64,000 bases of DNA from the NCBI RefSeq assembly GCF_003115845.1, contig NZ_KZ819034.1, positions 1 through 64,000 on the forward strand. The letters are read 5' to 3'. Positions 34,177-42,866 of this stretch are shown here, in pieces. Source of the DNA: Brenneria roseae subsp. roseae (lineage in GTDB: Bacteria > Pseudomonadota > Gammaproteobacteria > Enterobacterales > Enterobacteriaceae). Under the pieces are notes generated by a model, which had not been told where the DNA came from, did no database searches, and was given only the letters and a program-made list of their open reading frames with translations. Position numbers and translations under genes: made by a program. Numbering within the stretch: the stretch's first letter is position 1; every line of letters starts with the position of its first letter.

Positions 34177-36924
34177 ATGACCACGTTGAATAAAGCGCTG
34201 ACGCGCCCCGCCGCCATCATGGGCATTCCCCTCGTGCCGTTCGTTATCGTCAGCGGAACTATCGTCCTGCTGTCGGTCTATCTCAGCTATTACCTGGCAT
34301 TGCTGCTCATACCGGCCTGGATGGAAATGAAAGCCAAAGCGCGAACGGATATCCATTATTTCGGTCTGCTCTGGCTGGCGTTTAAAACCCGTGGCCGGTT
34401 TGCCACCAACCGGCATTACGGCGCGAACGCCATGCTGGCCAATCGCTATGATGCCGTCGATGTATCGGAGTTTACCCATAAGATGAAGTTAACCGAGCGC
34501 ATCACGCTGGATAAATACATTCCGTATTCCTCTCATATTCACCCCCAGGTGATAAGGAACCGCCATGGCGACCTGGTTGCCACTTGGGAGCTGGCTGGAG
34601 CCGTATTTGAATGTGAAGATGAACACCACCTGACCTTTCTGGCAACCCATCTCAACAACGTTATTCGTTCGTATGAAGGACTGCCGGTCACCTTCTATAT
34701 TCACCGCATAAGAGAGCAATACCGGGATGTTTTTGAGGCCCATTCGGGTATTCCCTTTTCCGATGAGGTCTCCGCGCGTTATTACCGGCCGATAAAGGAT
34801 AAGCCGTTCTGGCGGCACCGGCTGTTTTTCACCGTCTGTTATGCGCCGTTCTCGCGGCTTGAGAAAAAGGCCATGAAGACGCAGTCTGTCGGGAAAAGGC
34901 ACGCCGCGCTGGATGACGCCCTGAAAGCGATGCTGGAGCATCGGGAGGCGCTGACTTCCGCCCTGTCCCGCTATATGGCAACGCCATTAGGCGTTTATGA
35001 AGAAAATGGACGGGTGTATTCCTCGCAACTGGCTTTTTATCACCGGCTGATGACCGGCAAATGGCAGAAGGTGGCGGTGACCCGCTCACCGTTTTACGAC
35101 ACGCTCAGCACACCGGATGTCTTCTTTAGCACCGATACCGCCGAGTGCCAGACGGTGGGCGGCTCCCGTTTTTTCCGCAGTCTGGAAATCAAAGACTACT
35201 CACCTGAAACCCATACCGGTTTACTGGATGCGCTGCTGTATGCTGAAAGCGAGTATGTCCTCACGCAATCCTTCACCTGCATGGCGCGGGATGAAGCGCA
35301 GAATCACATCCGGCTGGCGGAAAAGCGACTGAATTCGGCGGATGATGACGCCATTTCGCAGCGCGAAGAACTGATTGTCTTGCGTGACCTGCTCCAGTCC
35401 GGGCATATCTCGTGCGGGAAATACCACTTTTCCCTGCTGGTATCCTCAGACAGCGCCGACCAGGTGATAAAAGGCACCAACGCGCTGGCCCAGCCCTTTG
35501 CCGACCTCGGCATCATGACGTCCCTGTCCACCCTGTCGTTACCCGCCGCATACCTCGCGCAACTGCCGGGGGTGTACCAGCTGCGCCCCCGGCTGGTTGC
35601 CCTCAGCAGCCAGAACTATGCCGATATGGCCAGCCTGCATAACTTCCATCCCCATAAACGGGACGGCAACCCCTGGGGCGAGGCCATCGCCATCCTGACA
35701 TCGCCGGGTGGCGGCGGTTATTACCTGAATCTGCATGACAGTCAGGCCGGGCGGGATGACTTCAATGAAAAAACGCCGGGCAATACGGCGATTATCGGCA
35801 AAACGGGGTCAGGCAAGACGCTGCTGATGACGATGATGCAACAACTGATGCAGAAGTACCGCAACCCGGCGACATTCTCCGCGTCGGCCACGCTTAAACG
35901 GCTGACCACCGTTTATTTTGACAAGGACCGGGCGGCAGAGATGTCGATACGCCAGATGGGCGGACGTTACTTCCGCATCCGGACCGGCGTCCCCAGCGGG
36001 TTTAATCCGTTTTCACTGGCGCCGAGCCGGCGAAACATCAGTTTTATTAAACGGCTGGTCCGGATGCTGTGTCGCCGTAACGGCAAGCCACTCGACCCGC
36101 GCGACGAAGAGCGTATCAGCACCGCCGTGGATACCATCATGCTGGACTACCCGCCGGAATACCGCCGTTATGGTATTACCCGACTACTGGAGGTGCTGCC
36201 GGAGCCGCCGACCAAAGACGCCCGCACCAATGGGCTGCGCATCCGGCTGAAACAGTGGGCGCTGGGCGGCGAATTCGGCTGGGTATTTGACAATGAAGAA
36301 GATACCTTCACTATCAGCGATATCGATAATTTTGGTATCGACGGCACAGAATTCCTGGATGACGACGACATCCGCGGCCCTATTACTTTTTACCTGTTGT
36401 ACCGCGTCACCAGCCTGCTGGATGGACGCCGACTGGTGATGTTTATGGACGAGTTTTGGAAGTGGCTGGCCGACGTCGAATTTTCCCGATTCTCGCTCAA
36501 TATGCTGAAAGTCATCCGCAAGCTTAACGGCATCTTTGTCCCCGCCACCCAGTCGCCCGATGAAATCGTTAAGCATCCCATCGCCCCGGCAATCATTGAG
36601 CAGTGCGGCACACAAATTTTCCTCGCCAACCCCAAGGCCAGCTATGCGGATTATGTGGAAAAAATGAAAGTACCGGAAAGCGTGTATGACATCGTGCGCA
36701 ATCTTGATCCGGGCGAACATTACATGGTGGTACTGAAAACACCCCTACGGGCCGGTGAAACCCGACCGTTTGTGTCGATGGCAAAAATGGACCTGTCGGG
36801 CCTCGGCAAAATCACCAAATTGCTGAGCGGGAGCGAAGACAACCTGAAAATATTCGACGCCATTTATCAGGACGGCATGACGCCCGAGGAATGGAAAGAG
36901 TCATTTCTTGAACAGGCAATATAA
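34177..36924 (+). CDS. virB4: VirB3-VirB4 fusion, conjugation ATPase
   Basis: The protein has 915 residues. The first ~90 are VirB3-like: RPAAIMGIPLVPFVIVSGTI then a hydrophobic stretch. The rest is the VirB4 ATPase: IIGKTGSGKTLLM (Walker A, about residue 540) and RLVMFMDEFWK (Walker B, about 750). VirB3 anchors in the inner membrane and VirB4 powers pilus assembly and substrate transfer. The fusion is a known arrangement in this T4SS branch. It lies in the expected order after virB2. Confidence 0.95.
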   Translation: MTTLNKALTRPAAIMGIPLVPFVIVSGTIVLLSVYLSYYLALLLIPAWMEMKAKARTDIHYFGLLWLAFKTRGRFATNRHYGANAMLANRYDAVDVSEFTHKMKLTERITLDKYIPYSSHIHPQVIRNRHGDLVATWELAGAVFECEDEHHLTFLATHLNNVIRSYEGLPVTFYIHRIREQYRDVFEAHSGIPFSDEVSARYYRPIKDKPFWRHRLFFTVCYAPFSRLEKKAMKTQSVGKRHAALDDALKAMLEHREALTSALSRYMATPLGVYEENGRVYSSQLAFYHRLMTGKWQKVAVTRSPFYDTLSTPDVFFSTDTAECQTVGGSRFFRSLEIKDYSPETHTGLLDALLYAESEYVLTQSFTCMARDEAQNHIRLAEKRLNSADDDAISQREELIVLRDLLQSGHISCGKYHFSLLVSSDSADQVIKGTNALAQPFADLGIMTSLSTLSLPAAYLAQLPGVYQLRPRLVALSSQNYADMASLHNFHPHKRDGNPWGEAIAILTSPGGGGYYLNLHDSQAGRDDFNEKTPGNTAIIGKTGSGKTLLMTMMQQLMQKYRNPATFSASATLKRLTTVYFDKDRAAEMSIRQMGGRYFRIRTGVPSGFNPFSLAPSRRNISFIKRLVRMLCRRNGKPLDPRDEERISTAVDTIMLDYPPEYRRYGITRLLEVLPEPPTKDARTNGLRIRLKQWALGGEFGWVFDNEEDTFTISDIDNFGIDGTEFLDDDDIRGPITFYLLYRVTSLLDGRRLVMFMDEFWKWLADVEFSRFSLNMLKVIRKLNGIFVPATQSPDEIVKHPIAPAIIEQCGTQIFLANPKASYADYVEKMKVPESVYDIVRNLDPGEHYMVVLKTPLRAGETRPFVSMAKMDLSGLGKITKLLSGSEDNLKIFDAIYQDGMTPEEWKESFLEQAI

Positions 36925-36947
36925 CATTCAAACCGGAGATAAAATCA

Positions 36948-37667
36948 ATGCGTACCCGATATAGCATCCTGGTGTTATCGTTGTTTATTTCCGCCCCATC
37001 GATAAGCGCCGGAATACCGGTTTTCGATGCCGTGCAGAATGCGGAATCCATTACCCAGTGGACTGAAAAACTCAAGCAATGGGAAGAAACCGTGACTCAT
37101 TATAAAAGCGAGCTTGACGCCTATAAGCAGCAGTTAGCCACGGCGACCGGCGTACGGGATATTCAGGGTTTTCTCAGCGACGCCAGAAATCTAAAAACCG
37201 ATATTGATGCGCTGCGAAAGAATGGTATTTCACTGAATGACCTGCTCATGAATCAGAGCGATTCATATTCCTCTGAACTTCAGAGCCTTTACAGTAAATA
37301 CAACTCTTTCGATATCTGCAATCAGTCAAGCACGTCACAGAGTTACCTGGCAAGCTGCAAACAAATCGTTCTCAATCAGGCTGTGTCCATTGAGAACACC
37401 AGCGATGTGGAAAACAGGATCAACAGCACACTCAGCGATATATCAGACTTATCTGACCGCATAACAAACTCCCAGGACTCGAAAGAGTCACAGGACTTGG
37501 CTAACGCCGTGGCGGCCAAAAGCGTACAATTAAATGCGCTGACCAGCCAGTGGGAGATGTCTGTCAAGCAGTCAGAGCAGCGAACAAAACTGCTGGAGCA
37601 GCAAAGACAGAAAGCCTTTGAGCAGCAGCAATTAACAGCACCGGTTGCTGATCTGAACACTATATAG
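36948..37667 (+). CDS. virB5: VirB5-like minor pilin
   Basis: 239 residues with a signal peptide (YSILVLSLFISAPSISAG) and a long coiled-coil-like body rich in Gln and Ser (WTEKLKQWEETVTHYKSELD). This is the pattern of VirB5 proteins, found at pilus tips and used in host contact. GGAGA precedes the ATG. It lies between virB4 and the EexN-like gene as expected. Confidence 0.85.
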   Translation: MRTRYSILVLSLFISAPSISAGIPVFDAVQNAESITQWTEKLKQWEETVTHYKSELDAYKQQLATATGVRDIQGFLSDARNLKTDIDALRKNGISLNDLLMNQSDSYSSELQSLYSKYNSFDICNQSSTSQSYLASCKQIVLNQAVSIENTSDVENRINSTLSDISDLSDRITNSQDSKESQDLANAVAAKSVQLNALTSQWEMSVKQSEQRTKLLEQQRQKAFEQQQLTAPVADLNTI

Positions 37668-37678
37668 GGAGCTTAAAC

Positions 37679-37954
37679 ATGTCTAAATCCTTATTAACCT
37701 TATTCGTCGCCTCAGGCGTCATCGCATTATTCGGTTGTAAAGAGACAAAATCCGAAGCCTGGTATAAGCAACATCCGGATGAGACGTATACAGTTTATAC
37801 GCAATGCCTCAAAGATGGCGAGGCGAGTGATAATTGCGAATTTGCCCACAGGGCAGCCATTATGTACGCGCAAATAGGCAAGCCAGGGATAAAGGAAAAA
37901 TTCGAAGTACTGTTCCAGCAGGAAGCTAAAAAAATAAAATCCGTTACCGAATAA
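37679..37954 (+). CDS. eexN: EexN-like entry-exclusion lipoprotein
   Basis: 91 residues with a lipoprotein signal ending at LFGC (Cys about residue 20). EAWYKQHPDETYTVYTQCLK and ...CEFAHRAA place it in the EexN group, which blocks redundant entry of the same element into the cell. The position between virB5 and virB6 is typical. A strong terminator follows, so downstream virB6 may need readthrough or its own promoter. Confidence 0.85.
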   Translation: MSKSLLTLFVASGVIALFGCKETKSEAWYKQHPDETYTVYTQCLKDGEASDNCEFAHRAAIMYAQIGKPGIKEKFEVLFQQEAKKIKSVTE

Positions 37955-37970
37955 TATCCCCGCTAGCAAA

Positions 37971-37995
37971 AACAGGGACGCTTCCCTGTTTTTTA
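37971..37995 (+). terminator. Rho-independent terminator inside the virB operon
   Basis: AACAGGGA and TCCCTGTT arms with a 4-nt loop followed by TTTTTT, between eexN and virB6. Confidence 0.8.
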
Positions 37996-38028
37996 TTCCC
38001 TGTATATTACTATATCAAGCGAGGCATT

Positions 38029-39069
38029 ATGTCCGGTGGTATTTTTGTTGGCATGGACAAAAACATCATGGAAGGACTCAACGCCGTTTTAGAAGGTCAG
38101 TCTTCCACCTACGGCTCGATGATAAGCATTATAGTTGTCAGCTCATTCACCTTATTCATCGTTTATCGGGGGTATCAAACACTGGGAGGAAAATTACAGA
38201 CCCCGGTTGAAGATGTCGTCTGGGATGTGGGCCGGATGTTGCTCATTACCACCTTTGTGTTAAATCGCGATAGCTGGCTGGACGCCGTGATTGCGGCCAT
38301 CGAAGGACTTAAGGATGGGGTAAGCGGCGATGACAATGTCTGGGCCCTGCTCGATACTGTGTGGGAAAAAGCGCAGGCGCTGGGGCAGACACTGTTTAAT
38401 CTGGATACCTCCACCTATGTCCAATTGAGCGGGGGGTTCGCCGAAGTGCTGGTATGGGGTGGCGCAATCGTGCTTTTACTCGCCGCAACGTTTGTCAACC
38501 TGCTCGCCGAAATCACCCTACTGTTAATGACCACAACTGCACCCCTGTTTATTTTCTGTCTGCTGTACGGTTTCCTGAAGCCCATGTTTGATAACTGGCT
38601 AAAAACCCTTTTTACGGCGATATTGACGATAATGTTCTCTGCCTTATCCATCCGGATCGCCATCAATTATCTGAATAAAATACTGGATGCCGCTATAGGC
38701 ACATCCAGCGACAGCAATATGGTGACGCTGGCGGCGCAATGTTTGCTGGCCGGGATCGCATCGGGAGTGGTCGTTTATTTCTCCGCGAAGATTGCCAGTG
38801 CGCTGAGTGGCGCAGCCGTTCAGGCCACATTACAGGGCGCGGTGATGAGTGGACTGGGCGGACTGGTCAGTAAGTCTGCTGATGCTGCCAGGCCCGGCAT
38901 GAAGGCCGGATCAGCAGGTGCCCGGCTGGTGGCTAAAGGGAGTGTCAGTGCCGCCAGTGCCACGGGTAAACTCATCGCCGCCGGCAACAGCAAAGCCCAC
39001 TCTGCATGGCAAAAACGCGCCGCCGCCATCGAGAATATGAAACGTTTTAATCAGCAGCGTAACCGCTAA
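38029..39069 (+). CDS. virB6: VirB6-like inner-membrane channel protein
   Basis: 346 residues with several hydrophobic segments (SIIVVSSFTLFIVYRGY; VLVWGGAIVLLLAATFVNLL; LLMTTTAPLFIFCLLYGFL) and an Ala/Gly/Ser-rich tail. This is the polytopic inner-membrane component of the secretion channel. AGCGAGG precedes the ATG. It ends 2.98 kb before virB7, and the gap is occupied by inserted genes. Confidence 0.9.
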   Translation: MSGGIFVGMDKNIMEGLNAVLEGQSSTYGSMISIIVVSSFTLFIVYRGYQTLGGKLQTPVEDVVWDVGRMLLITTFVLNRDSWLDAVIAAIEGLKDGVSGDDNVWALLDTVWEKAQALGQTLFNLDTSTYVQLSGGFAEVLVWGGAIVLLLAATFVNLLAEITLLLMTTTAPLFIFCLLYGFLKPMFDNWLKTLFTAILTIMFSALSIRIAINYLNKILDAAIGTSSDSNMVTLAAQCLLAGIASGVVVYFSAKIASALSGAAVQATLQGAVMSGLGGLVSKSADAARPGMKAGSAGARLVAKGSVSAASATGKLIAAGNSKAHSAWQKRAAAIENMKRFNQQRNR

Positions 39070-39232
39070 CCCCTATCTGGATTAAGCACCACTCAACCCG
39101 AAACTTTCCAATAACAAAGCATGACTAGACCGGACAGGCTGCTAAGAGCGAAGGGCGGACGTTGTCTGCGGTCTTCAATGGTCATAAGGCCATTAGCCAA
39201 CTTAAATGATGATCACCAAAACAGTGGCGATT

Positions 39233-39405
39233 CAATGAATGAAATGGGGTTTAATGCCGATGTCATAGAAGCTGTGCTAGCACATAGTGATAAAAATGAG
39301 GTTAGAAAAGCTTACAACCGTTCAACATATCTTTCTCAAAGAGATGAATTTATGTCATGGTGGGGTGATCACATTTATCTTACTAAAAAAAACCATAGAA
39401 CTTAA
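39233..39405 (+). pseudogene. C-terminal stub of a tyrosine integrase
   Basis: MNEMGFNADVIEAVLAHSDK followed by NEVRKAYNRSTYLSQRDEFM and SWWGDH matches the end of P4-type integrases, including the catalytic Tyr in AYNR. The Arg and HxxR boxes are missing. It marks the left end of the insertion in the virB operon. Confidence 0.8.
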
Positions 39406-39509
39406 CCACATAAGGGTAGTTTCGTTTAAGATTGCACTTATGGTTAACAAGTGATATGAGTTAATATGTTGAAACTTTGTTTTTGAATATAAAAATTTAA
39501 GGATAAAGA

Positions 39510-40955
39510 ATGGCTAAGATAACTTCATTGATAAGCCTCTCCACCCTTGAAGGGGTTGATACAGAAATTTTAGATGAATTAGGGATAACTGATGTGATTT
39601 TAAATGCTGACACAGCCCTTTTTATAGATCCGCTTTTACTCAGCAATAGTATTCACCCAGAAATTAGGATAAAGGCAACGCAAAAATATGAGGATAAATT
39701 TAAGCGTATAAGAAAATTTCTTCATGCTTCAAAGAAGGAGAATGATACCCCTTGGAGGGCTGTAGTAAAAGAATTTAATTTCCCTGAGGTGAGTTATACG
39801 TGTTTAGGGTACAGCAGTACAATTCATGGTTCAGCTTGGGGAAAACAACTTATAGCTTCTACACTCCAGACAGCAAAGGAAATAGTTGATTTAGGAGTCG
39901 AGGACAATGATTTCTTTATGGGGCTTTCCTTATTTGAAGAGGGAATTGGACCAGACAGAATCAGTGACATGACTACGAATATTATATTCGATGAACTATT
40001 AGAGTTCACTGCTAGAGTTAATGAGACATTAAAATTACCGACAAATGACTTTAAAATCAAAAAAACTGGCCGAGAGTTTAATACATTAATCAACCCAACT
40101 GATAAGGGCCCGTTAATCCTAGTTCCTAATGATATAGTAAGAGCATTACCTATTGTTACAGACTGGAGTGACATAGGTCTCGCAGCCCGCCAAAATGAAG
40201 ATCTTAGAAAAAAACTTAACGCTAAAATTGGTGGGATATGGACCAGCATGTCTCGCAAAGAAAAAGATTACGCAAAATCATTAGCTTTAAGAAGCAAAGA
40301 TGCATTTGAAGATATTTTAGAGCTTATAAGAACTGTTGACAGAGTTCCATATGATGCTAAAAATGATAAAAATGGTGAGTTCTTTTGGCGTGACATTATT
40401 AATGTTATCACATCAGATTACCCTTTAGATTTAAGCTCGTATCGTAACAAAGATTTGACCGAGGATGAATTTATTGAGGTTGTAAAAACTATCATTAACG
40501 AATTTAAAAATCTTATAGAAGACAAGGGTATTTGGAAAGAGTTATGGAGTGAAGATGGGAAGCCCAGAAAGGAAAAGGCTGTTCAGCGCCTGTTATTCAC
40601 TGTGGCATATACGTATTGTAAAGCAAACAATCTAGATCTATCACCTGAAAGTGACTCGGGAAATGGTCCTGTAGATTTTAAGATTTCAAAGGGTTTTACA
40701 AAAAAAATAGTAGTTGAAGTCAAGTTGTCCACAAATAACTCTTTAGTTCATGGTTATGAGAAGCAATTAGAAATCTATAAGAATGCTGATGACACGAACC
40801 TAGGGATATTTCTCATCATTGACATAGGTAAGCTTGGTAAGAAATTTGAAAAAGTTATACAAGCTCGAAACAAATTTCTTGAAACGAACATTATAGCTTC
40901 GGAAATAATCATCATTGATGGCAATCCAAAATCCTCAGCAAGTGTGAGAGAATAA
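39510..40955 (+). CDS. 481-aa protein with PD-(D/E)XK-like C-terminal domain
   Basis: No family name is recognised. The C-terminal third has GNGPVDFKISKGFTKKIVVE followed directly by VKLS: a D...ExK motif, with VHGYEKQLEIYKNA after it, as in many restriction-endonuclease-like proteins. The N-terminal part (DTEILDELGITDVILNADTA, FIDPLLLSNS) is conserved-looking but unnamed. AAGGATAAAG precedes the ATG. It lies behind the integrase stub within the virB operon. A defence or anti-element function is inferred from the nuclease motif and location. It is AT-rich relative to the surrounding transfer genes. Confidence 0.6.
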   Translation: MAKITSLISLSTLEGVDTEILDELGITDVILNADTALFIDPLLLSNSIHPEIRIKATQKYEDKFKRIRKFLHASKKENDTPWRAVVKEFNFPEVSYTCLGYSSTIHGSAWGKQLIASTLQTAKEIVDLGVEDNDFFMGLSLFEEGIGPDRISDMTTNIIFDELLEFTARVNETLKLPTNDFKIKKTGREFNTLINPTDKGPLILVPNDIVRALPIVTDWSDIGLAARQNEDLRKKLNAKIGGIWTSMSRKEKDYAKSLALRSKDAFEDILELIRTVDRVPYDAKNDKNGEFFWRDIINVITSDYPLDLSSYRNKDLTEDEFIEVVKTIINEFKNLIEDKGIWKELWSEDGKPRKEKAVQRLLFTVAYTYCKANNLDLSPESDSGNGPVDFKISKGFTKKIVVEVKLSTNNSLVHGYEKQLEIYKNADDTNLGIFLIIDIGKLGKKFEKVIQARNKFLETNIIASEIIIIDGNPKSSASVRE

Positions 40956-41102
40956 CCGGATGTGCATAAAGTTAATAAACTCACTTTATGCACATTTTAA
41001 CTGACTTGCTCCCCAATGATTAATGCAGTGATGAGTTAGCAATGTCCGCTGGCACTCTGCTGCCCCTCGAAACACCTCCGGCAACTTTGAGCGAAAAACG
41101 GA

Positions 41103-41153
41103 CGTTAACGCCGAACTCACTCAGCAACTTGTTCGCTTGAGCGCCTTGTTAGC
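41103..41153 (-). other. attC-like recombination site beside a cassette gene
   Basis: Read on the minus strand it starts GCTAACAAGGCGCTCAAGC and ends GGCGTTAACG, with imperfect internal complementarity, the layout of an integron attC about 50 bp long. It directly follows the stop of the minus-strand gene 41165-41575. The core bases deviate from the RYYYAAC/GTTRRRY consensus, and no integron integrase is present in the window. Confidence 0.4.
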
Positions 41154-41158
41154 ATTCA
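41146..41158. repeat. 13-bp inverted repeat flanking the membrane-protein cassette (left copy)
   Basis: TTGTTAGCATTCA here is exactly complementary to TGAATGCTAACAA at 41594-41606. The two copies bracket the 136-aa gene. Confidence 0.85.
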
Positions 41159-41164
41159 TTACTA

Positions 41165-41575
41165 TCACTCAACTCGACGCTGCTTTAATATTTTGCTTAT
41201 TTCGTTCACTGCCGCCTGTTCTTCTTTTTGAAATATATTTGGCTCAATGGTCGCGATCAAAGATTGATAACCTAAAAATGCGGAAACAGCTCCCATCAAT
41301 ATCGTAATAAGATCAGTCTTTCCGTTGTACATAGCCCAAATAGCCGCAGCGAAAGCTAACAAAACGGTAAGAGCATATAATGGCTTCAAGCGCTTAATTT
41401 TCTTTCGCTGTTCAATTTTGATATTTTCAGCTCTAAAGGGACGGTCAGCCAGTAATTCTTCGTTTGTGCAATGAATATAGAGTTTAAACTCACTTTTAGA
41501 ATTATCATTTACGTTAAAATCCCCGTTAACGTTTATGTCACCGCCATTGTTAAAGTCTCTCAATTTTAACTCCAT
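41165..41575 (-). CDS. Two-transmembrane-helix protein in a cassette-like unit
   Basis: 136 residues. The N-terminus GGDINVNGDFNVNDNSKS is a short repeated beta-type segment; then a basic stretch, and two hydrophobic helices (LYALTVLLAFAAAIWAMY and LITILMGAVSAFLGYQSLI); the end is charged (QKEEQAAVNEISKILKQRR). Function unknown. It is opposite to the virB genes, flanked by a 13-bp inverted repeat and followed by an attC-like site, the look of a single integron-type gene cassette. Confidence 0.65.
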   Translation of the reverse strand: MELKLRDFNNGGDINVNGDFNVNDNSKSEFKLYIHCTNEELLADRPFRAENIKIEQRKKIKRLKPLYALTVLLAFAAAIWAMYNGKTDLITILMGAVSAFLGYQSLIATIEPNIFQKEEQAAVNEISKILKQRRVE

Positions 41576-41593
41576 ACTCTAACATTCCACGAT

Positions 41594-41606
41594 TGAATGC
41601 TAACAA
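41594..41606. repeat. 13-bp inverted repeat flanking the membrane-protein cassette (right copy)
   Basis: TGAATGCTAACAA, complementary to 41146-41158, 19 bp upstream of the cassette gene's start. Confidence 0.85.
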
Positions 41607-42049
41607 TTTAATAGAAGGCGCCGCACCCGTAAGTGGTGCATTTCCCACCTTCTTTTCTGATCATTACTCATACCAAATTAACGTCGATATACATCTTTTT
41701 CAACATATTTTTCTGAAATAGCCAAAACGTCTTCAGATAAAATTTATACAGATAGTACTCAAGTTATTTCTGGACTTGCTCGGGATGAACAACTGAAAAT
41801 TTATCCAGTGGTTCGGTGTGCATTTTAGGTAACAGGAAGAGATGTTGATAAAAGTTTAAGGCGTTACTTAAGTCCGCTTCCGGCATGGCGGCGGCTGTCA
41901 AGGATGGTGCCAACTTCCAGATTAGATTTAAGCTCCCAACTAGAAACTGTGTTAACACCAAATCTCTTCCCCGCTCATCACATCCTAATTCGTATCGCGT
42001 CGTGGCGATAACACTGACACCACCGCATCCATTAAATAAAGGGCCTGAA
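41607..42049. other. Non-coding remainder between the insertion and virB7
   Basis: No supported gene. An open frame on the minus strand here (41764-42165) contains protein-like text such as SLNLIWKLAPSLTAAAMPEA but overlaps virB7 and lacks a ribosome binding site; it may be a fragment of a decayed gene. Confidence 0.35.
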
Positions 42050-42190
42050 ATGAAACTCAGCATCTTCCTTCTGATGCTGTGCGTGCTCACGGGCTGCGCA
42101 CAGCATAAAGACACTCTCCCGCCGGTATCCGGTGAACCACAACCGGTGAACACTCCGGCCATCATCCAGGAGCTGACAAGCCATGTCTGA
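42050..42190 (+). CDS. virB7: VirB7-like lipoprotein
   Basis: 46 residues: KLSIFLLMLCVLTGC is a lipoprotein signal with the lipobox Cys, followed by AQHKDTLPPVSGEPQPVNTP. The small lipoprotein stabilises VirB9 and the outer-membrane ring. ATG 42050 is chosen because it begins the signal, with GGGCCTGAA just upstream; the longer frame from 41885 is spurious. It overlaps virB8 by 8 bp. Confidence 0.85.
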   Translation: MKLSIFLLMLCVLTGCAQHKDTLPPVSGEPQPVNTPAIIQELTSHV

Positions 42191-42866
42191 AGCAGAAAAA
42201 GTCCTTGCGTCGTCCCGAAATTTTGAAACCGTCATTCTGGAAAAGGATGAGCGCGCCAGGAAAGTCGCCTGGCTGATGGCAGCGGTCGGATTCACCCTAG
42301 CCGCAATGACCATTGCGGCCATTATTATCCTGCTGCCGCTGAAAACCACTGAGATTGAGCTGTGGTCGGTAGATAAACAGACCGGACGTTATGACTATAT
42401 GACCCGCATAAAAGAGCGGGATATTTCTTCTGAAGAATCGCTGGCGCATGCCTTAGCGGCAAACTACGTCAAGCTCCGCGAAGGGTATAACTATTTTTCG
42501 CTCCAGCGCGATTATGACGATGTGCAGTTATTTAACAGCGACAGCGTGAATAAAGAGTATCTGGACGGGTTTAACGGCGACCAGGCACCGGATGTCATTT
42601 TTAATAAAGCGGAGTATGTCGTTTATATTGACATTATTTCTAACGTCCACGCCCCCGCCACAGCGCCCGACCATCTGGCGACATTGCGCATCCGGCGAAC
42701 CATTCGCCGCATTGCGGATAATTCCGTCAAAACGGATGTCTGGAATATCCGCCTGACGTACCGCTACCTCCCCCGCAAACAACTCACAGACAGCCAGCGC
42801 GAAGTGAACCCTCTGGGCTTCATCGTCACCAGCTACCAGCGCGATAAAGAACTGAGGACTGAATGA
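42183..42866 (+). CDS. virB8: VirB8-like core component
   Basis: 227 residues. One transmembrane segment near residues 35-57 (AWLMAAVGFTLAAMTIAAII) is followed by the periplasmic VirB8 domain (DKQTGRYDYMTRIKERDIS, NVHAPATAPDHLATLRIRRT). It nucleates assembly of the inner-membrane complex. It overlaps virB7 by 8 bp and virB9 by 4 bp, showing tight translational coupling. Confidence 0.92.
   Translation: MSEAEKVLASSRNFETVILEKDERARKVAWLMAAVGFTLAAMTIAAIIILLPLKTTEIELWSVDKQTGRYDYMTRIKERDISSEESLAHALAANYVKLREGYNYFSLQRDYDDVQLFNSDSVNKEYLDGFNGDQAPDVIFNKAEYVVYIDIISNVHAPATAPDHLATLRIRRTIRRIADNSVKTDVWNIRLTYRYLPRKQLTDSQREVNPLGFIVTSYQRDKELRTE

Larger units (their letters stand above)
39070..42049. mobile_element. 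3-kb insertion splitting the virB operon
   Basis: virB6 and virB7 normally adjoin but are here separated by an integrase C-terminal stub, a 481-aa nuclease-like gene, a gene cassette-like membrane protein on the opposite strand, and non-coding DNA. Base composition is AT-rich compared with the virB genes. No clean target duplication or terminal repeat of the whole block was found. Confidence 0.55.

Noticed and set aside
41764-42165. 133-codon minus-strand ORF before virB7
   Set aside because: It covers virB7 on the other strand and has no start signal; part may be a decayed gene, but there is no support for a product.
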